64,000 nt of DNA from Pseudomonadota bacterium. GTDB lineage: Bacteria; Pseudomonadota; Gammaproteobacteria; Burkholderiales; Gallionellaceae. The position numbers were made by a program, and so were the translations under genes. Shown here piece after piece: positions 33,240-42,526 of this stretch (position 1 is its first letter; every line of letters starts with the position of its first letter). The stretch is taken from assembly GCA_021783995.1 (NCBI GenBank), contig JAJXTH010000010.1:1-64000 (forward strand), given 5' to 3'. The notes under the pieces are model-generated. The model searched no databases and was not told where the DNA came from. It was given only the letters and a program-made list of their open reading frames with translations.

Positions 33240-35327
33240 TTGTCAGAGAATACCGTCCCCAAGCAGTTTCTGAATCGAGAACTCGGCCAGCTCGAGTTCA
33301 ACAGGCGCGTGCTTGCTCAGGCTGAAGATGAGCGTATTCCGTTGCTCGAGCGATTGAAATACCTCTGCATAGGCAGCAGCAATCTCGACGAGTTCTTCGA
33401 GATCCGCGTGGCAGGGCTGATGGAACAGATCAAGCTTGGCGGAATCTCCACCAGCGCGGATGGAATGAGCGCGAAGCAGACGCTCAAGCTCGTGCGCGAG
33501 CAGGCGCATCGTCTGATAGAACATCAATACCGTCTTTTCAACGAAGACATCACCCCTGAGCTTGCCGAACAGGGCATCAAGTTTCTGCGCCGCACACACT
33601 GGAACGACGCACAGCAGGCATGGCTCAGGGACTTCTTCTTCCGCGAAGTCATGCCGGTACTGACGCCAATCGGACTGGACCCGGCGCATCCCTTTCCGCG
33701 CGTGCTCAACAAGAGTCTGAATTTTGCCGTCGAGCTGCAGGGGCGCGACGCGTTCGGCCGCAACTCCACGCGCGCGATCGTGCAGGCGCCGCGCGTGCTG
33801 CCGCGCACCATCCTGCTGCCTTCGGAGATAAGCGGTTGCGAATACGGATTCGTGTTCCTGTCATCCATACTGCACGCACATGTCGGCGAGCTTTTCAGCG
33901 GCATGGAGGTGCTGGGCTGTTTCCAGTTCCGCGTCACGCGCAACAGCAACCTGTTCGTGGACGAGGAAGAGGTCAAGAATCTGCGCCTGAGCCTGCAGGG
34001 TGAATTGCCACAGCGCCATTTCGGCGATGCAGTGCGCCTGGAAATCGCTGACAACTGCTCGCCGCAGATCGAGGCGCTGCTGCTCAAGGAATTCAACCTC
34101 ACTGCCGACGACCTGTATCGCGTGCACGGCCCGGTGAACCTGGTGCGTCTGATGGAAATCCCCAATCTCGTCGCGCGCGACGACCTGAAATTCCCTTCTT
34201 TCGCGCCAGGCATACCCAGCATGCTGCAGAAGAAGGGGGCAGACATGTTCAAGGCGATGCGCAAGGGCGACATCCTGCTTCACCATCCCTACCAGTCCTT
34301 CAAGCCCGTGATCAACTTCATACAGCAGGCCGCGAGTGATCCTGACGTGGTCGCAATCAAGCAGACTGTGTATCGGACCGGTGCGGACTCCGCGCTGATG
34401 GAGGCGCTGATCGCAGCGGCCAAGCGCGGCAAGGAAGTCACCGTCGTGGTCGAATTGCTGGCCAGGTTCGACGAAGAGGCCAACATCAACTGGGCAAACC
34501 GCTTGGAAGAAGTCGGGGCGCACGTGGTGTACGGCGTGGTCGGCCACAAGACGCATGCCAAGATGCTGATGGTGGTAAGGCGCGAGCTGGGACTCTTGCG
34601 CCGCTATGTTCACCTGGGCACAGGAAACTATCATCCGCGCACTGCAAAGCTTTACACGGATTTCGGGCTGTTCACCTGCAACGAGGAAATGTGCGCGGAT
34701 GCCAACGAGGTTTTCAGCCAGCTGACGAGCCTGGGCCGGGCGCGCAAACTGAACCATCTGTGGCAATCCCCGTTCTCGCTGCACACCGAAATGCTGCGCG
34801 CGATAAACAATGAGACGCAGCTTGCAAGATCAGGCAAACGCGCGCACATCATCGCCAAGATGAATGCGCTGCTGGAACCCGGCATCATCGCGGCGCTCTA
34901 TGAGGCATCTGCAGCGGGCGTCAGAATCGATCTGATCGTGCGCGGCGTATGCGCATTGCGGCCGGGCGTCCCCGGCCTTTCGGAAAACATCCGCGTGCGC
35001 TCCGTCATCGGGCGCTTTCTGGAACACACGCGCATCTTCTATTTCAGAAACGATCTGCAGCACAACGTGTACCTGGCCAGCGCCGACTGGATGGACAGGA
35101 ATTTTTTCCGCCGCATCGAGGTCTGCTTCCCCATCCTCGACAGGAAGCTCAAGAAACGCGTGATCGATGAAGGCCTGAAGGCCTACCTGCAGGACAACTG
35201 CCAGGCATGGGAAATGGACGGGGAAGGGCAATACCGGCAGAAGAATCCGCGACGTGCCACAAAGCGGTGCGCGCAGAGCGAACTGCTGGAGCAGCTCGCC
35301 AGCGCGCCCGCCAAGAACCCCAACTGA
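33240..35327 (+). CDS. ppk1: Polyphosphate kinase 1
   Basis: NRELGQLEFNRRVL, DILLHHPYQSFKPV, KQTVYRTG, GHKTHAKMLMVVRRE, HLGTGNYHPRTAKLYTD. Confidence 0.97.
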   Translation: MSENTVPKQFLNRELGQLEFNRRVLAQAEDERIPLLERLKYLCIGSSNLDEFFEIRVAGLMEQIKLGGISTSADGMSAKQTLKLVREQAHRLIEHQYRLFNEDITPELAEQGIKFLRRTHWNDAQQAWLRDFFFREVMPVLTPIGLDPAHPFPRVLNKSLNFAVELQGRDAFGRNSTRAIVQAPRVLPRTILLPSEISGCEYGFVFLSSILHAHVGELFSGMEVLGCFQFRVTRNSNLFVDEEEVKNLRLSLQGELPQRHFGDAVRLEIADNCSPQIEALLLKEFNLTADDLYRVHGPVNLVRLMEIPNLVARDDLKFPSFAPGIPSMLQKKGADMFKAMRKGDILLHHPYQSFKPVINFIQQAASDPDVVAIKQTVYRTGADSALMEALIAAAKRGKEVTVVVELLARFDEEANINWANRLEEVGAHVVYGVVGHKTHAKMLMVVRRELGLLRRYVHLGTGNYHPRTAKLYTDFGLFTCNEEMCADANEVFSQLTSLGRARKLNHLWQSPFSLHTEMLRAINNETQLARSGKRAHIIAKMNALLEPGIIAALYEASAAGVRIDLIVRGVCALRPGVPGLSENIRVRSVIGRFLEHTRIFYFRNDLQHNVYLASADWMDRNFFRRIEVCFPILDRKLKKRVIDEGLKAYLQDNCQAWEMDGEGQYRQKNPRRATKRCAQSELLEQLASAPAKNPN

Positions 35328-35331
35328 ACTT

Positions 35332-35748
35332 TCAGTGCTTGTTGGGGCGGCCGGTCTTGATCTTGTCGAGCGAACCCAGCGCCTTGACCAGCTGCGCTTC
35401 ACTCATCGCGCACAGCGCAATCACGCCAGCCCTCAGCACTTCGCTCTTCTTCACCTGCAGCCCGGATTTCAGGCTCAGCGCCTTGATCTGACTGATCTTC
35501 TGGTATTCGTTCTGCGGCATGGTGAAGCTGTCGCGCACAACCTTGGGCTTCTTGTCGGCTTTTACGGTTTTTACGGTTTTTGCAGATTTTTCGGCTTTTA
35601 CAGATTTCTCAGACTTTACTGCGGTCGATGCGACGGCTTTCACGGGCACCTGAACGGGAGACTTCCTTACAGGTTTGGCTGCTGCCTTGACGACAGGTTT
35701 TGCAGCGACCAGCGGCTTGGCAGCCTGCGTGGATTTTTTTGTGCTCAT
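35332..35748 (-). CDS. Histone H1-like Lys/Ala-rich protein with conserved C-terminal domain
   Basis: Basic KSTQAAKPLVAAKPVVKAAAKP...KSEKSVKAEKSAKTVKTVKADKK tail plus DSFTMPQNEYQKISQIKALSLKSGLQVKKSEVLRAGV domain. Confidence 0.75.
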   Translation of the reverse strand: MSTKKSTQAAKPLVAAKPVVKAAAKPVRKSPVQVPVKAVASTAVKSEKSVKAEKSAKTVKTVKADKKPKVVRDSFTMPQNEYQKISQIKALSLKSGLQVKKSEVLRAGVIALCAMSEAQLVKALGSLDKIKTGRPNKH

Positions 35749-35830
35749 GGCGTTCCCCTTGTATTAAAATGGTATATATAGTATATACACTATCATTTCC
35801 GCATGTAAACAATAATATTTGGAGGGCATG

Positions 35831-36271
35831 ATGGACCTGATCCTGTGGCGCCACGCAGAGGCCGAAGACAGCTTCCCTGACCTGTCGCGCAAGCTTACCG
35901 AAAAAGGGCGCAGGCAGGCTGATAAGACGGCCGCATTCCTTCGCCAGCACTTGCCGCCCGATGCGCGCATCCTGGTCAGCCCCGCGACCCGAACCCAGCA
36001 GACAGCCGCAGCTCTCACCGACAAATTCACCACCGTGCCTGCAATCGCGCCTGGCGCATCCCCGCACGCGGTGCTGCAGGCAGCGCGCTGGCCGGAAAAA
36101 GATGAAACGGTGCTGATCGTAGGCCACCAGCCCACGCTGGGCGCGGTTGCAGCAGAACTTCTGGGCTGCGTGCCGCTGCGCATCAGGAAGAGCGGGCTGT
36201 GGTGGCTGTCACTCACAGAGGGAAATGACGAGACGATCTTGCGCCTCGCGATCACGCCGGACTTTCTCTAG
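35831..36271 (+). CDS. sixA: Phosphohistidine phosphatase SixA-type
   Basis: LILWRHAEAED (RHG motif), ILVSPATRTQQTA, LIVGHQPTLG. Confidence 0.92.
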   Translation: MDLILWRHAEAEDSFPDLSRKLTEKGRRQADKTAAFLRQHLPPDARILVSPATRTQQTAAALTDKFTTVPAIAPGASPHAVLQAARWPEKDETVLIVGHQPTLGAVAAELLGCVPLRIRKSGLWWLSLTEGNDETILRLAITPDFL

Positions 36272-36274
36272 CAC

Positions 36275-37768
36275 ATGTTCGAATCCGCCGAGATAGGTCA
36301 CAGGACAGACAAGAAGACCTACGCCAAGGAGGTGCCCATCCTGCGCGCAGCGCTTCTGGAAGCGCAGATGGACATGGCAAAGCTCGCTCAGTTTCCGGTG
36401 ATCATCGTGATGGGCGGCATGGATGGCGCAGGACGCGGCGAGACCGTGAATCTTCTCAATGAATGGATGGACCCGCGCTTCCTTCAGACACATGGCATGG
36501 GCGATCCGTCCGACGAGGAGCTCGATCGGCCTGAAATGTGGCGATACTGGCGCGAACTGCCGCCCAAGGGCCGCATCGGCATCTTCCTTGGCTCGTGGTA
36601 CACGGACATCATCAGGCGCGTGCAGAACAAGATCAAGACCGCGAACCTGGACCAGAGCCTAGAACGTGCCAGACGCTTCGAGACCATGCTTGCGGACGAG
36701 GGCGCGCTGATACTCAAATTCTGGATGCACCTGTCGCGGGACAAACAAAAGACGAGGCTTGAGATACTCGAGAAGGATCCGAAAACCCGCTGGCGCGTCA
36801 CCGAGCGCGACTGGGCGCATTACAAACAGTATGAAAAAATTCTTACCGTTGCCGAAAGCGTCATCCGGCACACCAGCACGGCCGAGGCACCATGGACCAT
36901 CGTTGAGGGATTCGACCCTCACTACCGCAGCCTGACCGTTGGCAAAACCATACTCGATGCAATCCGCAAGAGGCTAGACGAAGCAGGCTCGGCGAAGAAC
37001 GAGATTTCGGCCCCGCCGCCGCTGCCCTCGATCGACAATCTGGACATCCTGAAAACGCTGGATCTGAGCCAGAGCATCGGCAAGAAGGCTTATGTCAGCG
37101 AACTCGAGAAATACCAGGGCCGGCTTGCGCTGCTGACGCGCAGCCCGAAGTTCAAAAAGCTCACGGTGATTGCGATGTTCGAAGGCAACGACGCTGCAGG
37201 CAAGGGAGGCGCGATTCGCCGCATCACGGGCGCTCTGGATGCGCGCTACTACACCGTCGTCCCCATCGCCGCCCCCACCGAAGAAGAACGCGCCCAACCC
37301 TATCTCTGGCGTTTCTGGCGGCACATACCTAGACGCGGCCGCATGACAATCTTCGACCGCTCATGGTATGGCAGGGTACTGGTCGAGCGCGTCGAGAAAT
37401 TTTGCTCGGAGGCAGACTGGATGCGCGCCTACAGCGAGATCAACGACTTCGAGGCACAGCTCGTGCGCCACAACATCATCGTGGTCAAGTTCTGGCTTTC
37501 CATCAGCAAGAACGAACAGCTCAAGCGCTTCAAGGAGAGGGAGGCAGTTGCCTTCAAGCATTTCAAGATCACGCCCGAAGACTGGCGCAACCGCGAGAAA
37601 TGGGACGAATACGAACAGGCGGTATGCGACATGGTGGACAGGACGAGCACCGAGATCGCGCCATGGACTCTGGTCGAAGCCAACGACAAGAATTTCTCCC
37701 GTATCAAGATCCTGAAGACGCTCTGCCGGCGCATCGAAGAAGCGATGAAAAACGGCCGTAAAACATGA
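36275..37768 (+). CDS. pap: Polyphosphate:AMP phosphotransferase (two-domain PPK2 class II)
   Basis: Two PPK2 Walker-type motifs (GGMDGAGRGETVNLLNEWMDPR; EGNDAAGKGGAIRRITGALDAR) and duplicated domains. Confidence 0.94.
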   Translation: MFESAEIGHRTDKKTYAKEVPILRAALLEAQMDMAKLAQFPVIIVMGGMDGAGRGETVNLLNEWMDPRFLQTHGMGDPSDEELDRPEMWRYWRELPPKGRIGIFLGSWYTDIIRRVQNKIKTANLDQSLERARRFETMLADEGALILKFWMHLSRDKQKTRLEILEKDPKTRWRVTERDWAHYKQYEKILTVAESVIRHTSTAEAPWTIVEGFDPHYRSLTVGKTILDAIRKRLDEAGSAKNEISAPPPLPSIDNLDILKTLDLSQSIGKKAYVSELEKYQGRLALLTRSPKFKKLTVIAMFEGNDAAGKGGAIRRITGALDARYYTVVPIAAPTEEERAQPYLWRFWRHIPRRGRMTIFDRSWYGRVLVERVEKFCSEADWMRAYSEINDFEAQLVRHNIIVVKFWLSISKNEQLKRFKEREAVAFKHFKITPEDWRNREKWDEYEQAVCDMVDRTSTEIAPWTLVEANDKNFSRIKILKTLCRRIEEAMKNGRKT

Positions 37769-37821
37769 AGTGTCGTTTTGGGCGTATCATTCCATCATCG
37801 ATAGACAATCGGGAGACTGAC

Positions 37822-38244
37822 GTGAAACGTTTCATCATTGCATTGTCCTTCATGCTCTTCAATGCCCATGCCTACGCCGACGTGGGTGTATCGGTCAGCA
37901 TAGGCGAGCCTGGTTTCTACGGCAGGCTGGACATGAACAACTTCCCGCAACCGCAACTGATCTACAGCCAGCCCATGACCATCGGCCCAGTGCCCATGGG
38001 TCGCCCGCCCATCTATCTACGCGTGCCGCCTGGCTACGCGAAGAACTGGCGGCGTCATTGCCACGAATACAACGCCTGCCGCGAACACGTCTATTTCGTC
38101 AGGGATAGCTGGTATCGTTATCAGTATGCGCCGCGCTACCGCCGCGACGAAGACAGGTTCGACCGTCGCGATGAAGGACGCGATCATCGCGATGGAGACA
38201 GGGGTCGCGGTGAAGGCGATCACCGCGGTTTCGGGCGCGACTAG
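37822..38244 (+). CDS. Secreted hypothetical protein with Arg/Asp-rich C-terminus (GTG start)
   Basis: Signal peptide MKRFIIALSFMLFNAHAYA; C-terminal RRDEDRFDRRDEGRDHRDGDRGRGEGDHRGFGRD. Confidence 0.7.
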   Translation: MKRFIIALSFMLFNAHAYADVGVSVSIGEPGFYGRLDMNNFPQPQLIYSQPMTIGPVPMGRPPIYLRVPPGYAKNWRRHCHEYNACREHVYFVRDSWYRYQYAPRYRRDEDRFDRRDEGRDHRDGDRGRGEGDHRGFGRD

Positions 38245-39131
38245 CCTCTCGGGTGATGCCTCGCGTGCAGCAGTTTCAGTCGCTCGCGCGCGACATGGGT
38301 GTATATCTGCGTGGTGGAGATGTCCGCATGGCCAAGCAGCATCTGCACCACCCGCAGATCGGCGCCGTGGTTTAAAAGATGGGTGGCAAACGCATGGCGT
38401 AGCGTATGCGGGGAAAGCGGCTTGTCTATGCCTGCGTTCCTGGCATGTTTCCTGATCAGGTGCCAGAACATCTGGCGCGTCATCGCTTCCGCCCTTGCGG
38501 TGACGAAGAGGTCATCGCTCGATTTCGTCACAAGAAGAGCTGCGCGCCCCGCCGAAACATAACGACCGAGCCAGTCCAGCGCCTCTTCGCCCAGGGGCAC
38601 CAGCCTCTCCCTGCTTCCCTTGCCCATCACCCGCACGACGCCCATGTCCATACTCACCTGGGCTATCTTCAAGCTCACGAGCTCCGACACGCGCAGGCCA
38701 CTTGCATAAAGCACCTCTAACATCGCGCGATCGCGCAGGCCCAACGGCGCTTCCGTGTCTGGCGCATTCAATAGCCTTTCGACATCCTGTTCGGTAAGCG
38801 TCTTGGGAAGCTGGCGGGGCAGCTTGGGCGCGTCGATCTGCAGCGTGGGATCAGCAGCGATCTTTCCCTGCCTCAGAAGATAGCGGTAAAGCCGCTTGAG
38901 GCTCGACAGGCTGCGCCCGGTTGAGCTCGCCTTCGCATGATCCACCGTGAACATCTCGCCCAGATAACCCTGTATGTCCGCATGAGTCGCATTTTGAAGG
39001 CCTGCATCGCGGCGCTTCTCGAGCCATGCAGCAAACTTCTCGAGGTCCCTGCGGTAGCTCTCCAGCGTGTTGCGGGAAAGCCCATCTTCAAGCCAGAGGC
39101 TGTCTGTAAACTCGTCAAGCAGCTCGTTCAT
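38241..39131 (-). CDS. xerD: Site-specific tyrosine recombinase XerD
   Basis: LSPHTLRHAFATHLLNHGADLRVVQMLLGHADISTTQIYTHV. Confidence 0.96.
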   Translation of the reverse strand: MNELLDEFTDSLWLEDGLSRNTLESYRRDLEKFAAWLEKRRDAGLQNATHADIQGYLGEMFTVDHAKASSTGRSLSSLKRLYRYLLRQGKIAADPTLQIDAPKLPRQLPKTLTEQDVERLLNAPDTEAPLGLRDRAMLEVLYASGLRVSELVSLKIAQVSMDMGVVRVMGKGSRERLVPLGEEALDWLGRYVSAGRAALLVTKSSDDLFVTARAEAMTRQMFWHLIRKHARNAGIDKPLSPHTLRHAFATHLLNHGADLRVVQMLLGHADISTTQIYTHVARERLKLLHARHHPRG

Positions 39132-39579
39132 GTGCGAGCAGCCATCGCTTGATGTCCAGCGGGGCGCCACCCGCATGCTTCATGAAACCGCCTAACCCCG
39201 CCTTTCCCAGCACGCGGTGGCATGGGATGACGATGGGTATCGGATTGGCACCACACGCCTGTCCCACCGCCTGCGCACCCGAAGCGAGCTCAGCCGCGAG
39301 TTCGCCATAGCTCTTCGTCTGCCTGACTGGAATGGCGAGCAAGGCCTGCCACACCTTCTTCTGATATAGCGTTCCGGCCGGATCGACAGGGATGGAAAAC
39401 ACATGCAAAGGATACTCAAGATAGCATCTTAGCTCTTTGCACACATGTCCTGCGAATGCATTCACGGGCGCCTTCGTCTCTTCGTCCCCGGGGAGAAAAT
39501 CTATGCCAGTCAGACTGACTTCCGTGCAGCGTATGCCGAGCACGGAAAATGGAGTATATAGTTTTGCCTGATAATCCAT
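39115..39579 (-). CDS. ogt: Methylated-DNA-[protein]-cysteine S-methyltransferase
   Basis: IPIVIPCHRVLGKAGLGGF (PCHRV active site). Confidence 0.95.
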   Translation of the reverse strand: MDYQAKLYTPFSVLGIRCTEVSLTGIDFLPGDEETKAPVNAFAGHVCKELRCYLEYPLHVFSIPVDPAGTLYQKKVWQALLAIPVRQTKSYGELAAELASGAQAVGQACGANPIPIVIPCHRVLGKAGLGGFMKHAGGAPLDIKRWLLAHERAA

Positions 39580-39591
39580 GGCGCAAACAAA

Positions 39592-39619
39592 AAACGGGAG
39601 CCAAGGCTCCCGTTTTTTG
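39592..39619. terminator. Bidirectional rho-independent terminator downstream of rplS
   Basis: AAAAAACGGGAGCC-AA-GGCTCCCGTTTTTT. Confidence 0.93.
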
Positions 39620-39625
39620 TGCATC

Positions 39626-39988
39626 TTAGCCGCGATTCGCGAGCTTTTCCTTGATGCGCGCAGACTTGCCGGAGCGATCGCGCAGGTAGTATAGCTTCGC
39701 TCGGCGCACGGAACCGCGGCGCTTCACTTCTATTCCCGCGATCACGGGAGAATAGGTTTGGAAAGTACGCTCAACGCCTTCGCCGGCGGAAATCTTGCGC
39801 ACGATGAAGCTCGAGTTCAAACCGCGATTGCGCTTCGCGATCACCACTCCCTCGAATGCCTGAACGCGTTTGCGCTCGCCTTCAACGACGTTCACGCTGA
39901 CGACCACGGTGTCTCCCGGCGCAAAATCCGGTATGGTTTTCCCGAGACGGGCGATCTCTTCCTGTTCCAGCTGTTCTATCAGATTCAC
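39626..39988 (-). CDS. rplS: 50S ribosomal protein L19
   Basis: [46 protein letters not shown]. Confidence 0.98.
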   Translation of the reverse strand: MNLIEQLEQEEIARLGKTIPDFAPGDTVVVSVNVVEGERKRVQAFEGVVIAKRNRGLNSSFIVRKISAGEGVERTFQTYSPVIAGIEVKRRGSVRRAKLYYLRDRSGKSARIKEKLANRG

Positions 39989-40003
39989 TTTACTGCTCCT
40001 TTT

Positions 40004-40765
40004 TTATTTCGGATCTTGTTCCTTCTGAAACTCAGCCAGAAGACCAGACTCCTCTTTTGTCAAATCACGCCTTGCCAGAAGATCCGGCCTGCGCATCCAC
40101 GTTCTGCCCAACGACTGGGTAAGCCGCCAGCGCTGTATGTCGGCATGATTGCCTGACAGCAACACCGGGGGCACGGCTTCACCATTAAAAACTTCAGGGC
40201 GCGTATAGTGCGGGCAATCCAGCAAACCCTGCACGAAAGAATCCTGCTGTGCAGAATCCGCATCTCCCAGGACGCCGGGCAGTTGCCTGACCAGCGCATC
40301 CATCAACACCATCGCCGCCAACTCTCCACCGGACAACACATAGTCGCCGATCGAGATCTCCTGATCCACCATCTGTCCGATCAGGCGCTCGTCTATTCCT
40401 TCATAGCGTCCCGCAAGCAGGATCAGCCCTTCCTCGGGCGATGCCGCCAGTTCCCTGACCACTGCATGGGTGAGCAGCCTTCCCTGCGGGGAAAGATAGA
40501 CCACCCTGCTCTTCGCAATACCGCTTGCCCTCTGCCGCTCTCGCGCCGCGTTGATCGCAGCCGCCAGCGGTTCGGCCAGCATCACCATCCCGGGACCGCC
40601 ACCGTATGGCCTGTCGTCCACGGTTCTGTGGTTGTCCGTCGTGAAATCCCGAGGATTCCACGTTTTCAATACATAACGTCCCTGCTCGGCCGCACGGCGC
40701 GTGATGCCATATTGCGTCAGTGCATCGAACATCTGCGGGAACAGCGTGATGACGTCGAAAATCAC
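40004..40765 (-). CDS. trmD: tRNA (guanine37-N1)-methyltransferase
   Basis: [37 protein letters not shown]. Confidence 0.98.
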   Translation of the reverse strand: MIFDVITLFPQMFDALTQYGITRRAAEQGRYVLKTWNPRDFTTDNHRTVDDRPYGGGPGMVMLAEPLAAAINAARERQRASGIAKSRVVYLSPQGRLLTHAVVRELAASPEEGLILLAGRYEGIDERLIGQMVDQEISIGDYVLSGGELAAMVLMDALVRQLPGVLGDADSAQQDSFVQGLLDCPHYTRPEVFNGEAVPPVLLSGNHADIQRWRLTQSLGRTWMRRPDLLARRDLTKEESGLLAEFQKEQDPK

Positions 40766-41262
40766 GACAGGTAATCCGCCGACCAGTCCACCCTTATGGT
40801 CCTGGCCTTCATGTCCACTTCACCTATGACGCTGCCCAGGAACGGAATCAGGATGTCCGGGCCATTGCGCTTGACCACCAACACGTCGTTTGCGCCCGTC
40901 TCGAGCAGCTCGCTCACAACGCCCAGTGTCTCGCCTGCGCTGTTGAGCACTGCCAATCCGATCAGGTCAGCCCAGTAATACTCGTCCTCTTCCTGCAGAG
41001 GCAAGCTGCTGCGCGGCACGGCGATCAAGAGGCCTCTCAGCTTCTCGGCCGCATTGCGATCCGTGCAGCCCGGAAACTGCGCCGCAAGGGTCTTGTCGCG
41101 CGCTTCTGCCTGCAGCACCTTCATCTCTCGCCAGGTGCCATGTTCATGCCCCAGATACCAGACCTCGTAGTCCAGCAGGCTGTCGACATATTCACTGTAC
41201 GGCTGAATCTTCACCCAGCCGCGCACCCCAAAAGCCGACGCAACGCGCCCCATGATCACCAT
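40762..41262 (-). CDS. rimM: Ribosome maturation factor RimM
   Basis: [20 protein letters not shown]; between trmD and rpsP. Confidence 0.96.
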   Translation of the reverse strand: MVIMGRVASAFGVRGWVKIQPYSEYVDSLLDYEVWYLGHEHGTWREMKVLQAEARDKTLAAQFPGCTDRNAAEKLRGLLIAVPRSSLPLQEEDEYYWADLIGLAVLNSAGETLGVVSELLETGANDVLVVKRNGPDILIPFLGSVIGEVDMKARTIRVDWSADYLS

Positions 41263-41275
41263 GGGGTCAGTATTT

Positions 41276-41530
41276 TCAGGCAGCGGCTGTTGCACCGGCA
41301 CGCTTGACCAGCTTGGCAACCGCGTCGCTCAACTGCGCGCCTTTGCTTTGCCAGTAGGCTACGCGTGCCATGTCCAGACGCAGCGCTTCCTGCTTCTCTC
41401 CGGCGATGGAATTGTAGAAGCCAACGCGCTCGATGAAGCGGCCGTCGCGACGGTTGCGCGAGTCTGCGACGACTACGTTGTAAAACGGACGATTCCTGGA
41501 ACCGCCACGGGAAAGACGAATGATGACCAT
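41276..41530 (-). CDS. rpsP: 30S ribosomal protein S16
   Basis: [40 protein letters not shown]. Confidence 0.98.
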   Translation of the reverse strand: MVIIRLSRGGSRNRPFYNVVVADSRNRRDGRFIERVGFYNSIAGEKQEALRLDMARVAYWQSKGAQLSDAVAKLVKRAGATAAA

Positions 41531-41652
41531 AAAAGTCCTATCTAAAATATGCAATCGGGCTTCGGCATGCTCCGCTGCACCGCATGCCACAAAAGGGCGA
41601 GCATTCTACGACACAAGACCTTTGCTAGCAAGCACCTTGATAATCAACGCAT

Positions 41653-42465
41653 TTAGCGATGCAGCAACTGCTCAAGAACGAACTTGCTGCCAAGATAGGC
41701 GAGCAGCAGAAACAGGGAGCCGCTCACGGTCCAGCGCACCGCGGTCTTGCCGCGCCAGCCGTAGTAGTGATGCCCCGTGAGCAGGCCTGCAAACACGCAC
41801 CACGAAATGAAGCCGAAGATCACCTTGTGATTGAACTGCCATGCCTTGCCGAATATCTCCTCGGAAAAAAACACGCCCGAGGCCAGCGTCAGCGTCAGCA
41901 ATATGAAGCCTATCCCTATCATCCTGAACAAGAGGCTTTCCATGGTGAGCAACGGCGGCAAGGTACGCAGCACGCGCGGCAGGTTCGCATGATGCAGGCG
42001 CTTTTCAACAAGCGATATCAGCACCGCATGCAGGGTCGCGATGGTGAAGAGGCTGTAGGCCAGCATCGCAACCGCGATATGCACCTTGAATGCCAGCAGA
42101 TCCGTGTGATCAAGGCGATGATCAGCCGGAAAGATTTCCGGCAGCACAAGTGCGACGGCCGCCAATGGCAAAACCAGCGCCTGCAGCCCGCCTATCGGGT
42201 AGAAGAATCGCGCAACCCAGTACACAACGAGCGTGAGCCACACGATCAGCGAGAACGCATTGAACACGCCCAGATCTATGATGCCGTCCGAAAAAATGCC
42301 CTGCCACAGCAGATAGCCATGCAATGCGATAGGGATCAGGGAAAGGTGCCCCACCGCGCCCCGGCAGCGATCGTCGCATTCTCCTGACGCATGCGCGCGC
42401 CAGAAATAGACAGCCAGCAATGCATAAGCAGCAAATGCAATGATGGCGAGGAGAAGATTAGGCAT
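41653..42465 (-). CDS. CcsA/YpjD-like cytochrome c assembly family membrane protein
   Basis: Multi-TM with conserved His segments; divergent from ffh as in many proteobacteria. Confidence 0.88.
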   Translation of the reverse strand: MPNLLLAIIAFAAYALLAVYFWRAHASGECDDRCRGAVGHLSLIPIALHGYLLWQGIFSDGIIDLGVFNAFSLIVWLTLVVYWVARFFYPIGGLQALVLPLAAVALVLPEIFPADHRLDHTDLLAFKVHIAVAMLAYSLFTIATLHAVLISLVEKRLHHANLPRVLRTLPPLLTMESLLFRMIGIGFILLTLTLASGVFFSEEIFGKAWQFNHKVIFGFISWCVFAGLLTGHHYYGWRGKTAVRWTVSGSLFLLLAYLGSKFVLEQLLHR

Positions 42466-42526
42466 TTTCTGTCAGGATGTTTTAGACTTAGCGATTCTAC
42501 ATCATTGATCAGTCACAAGGACAGAC

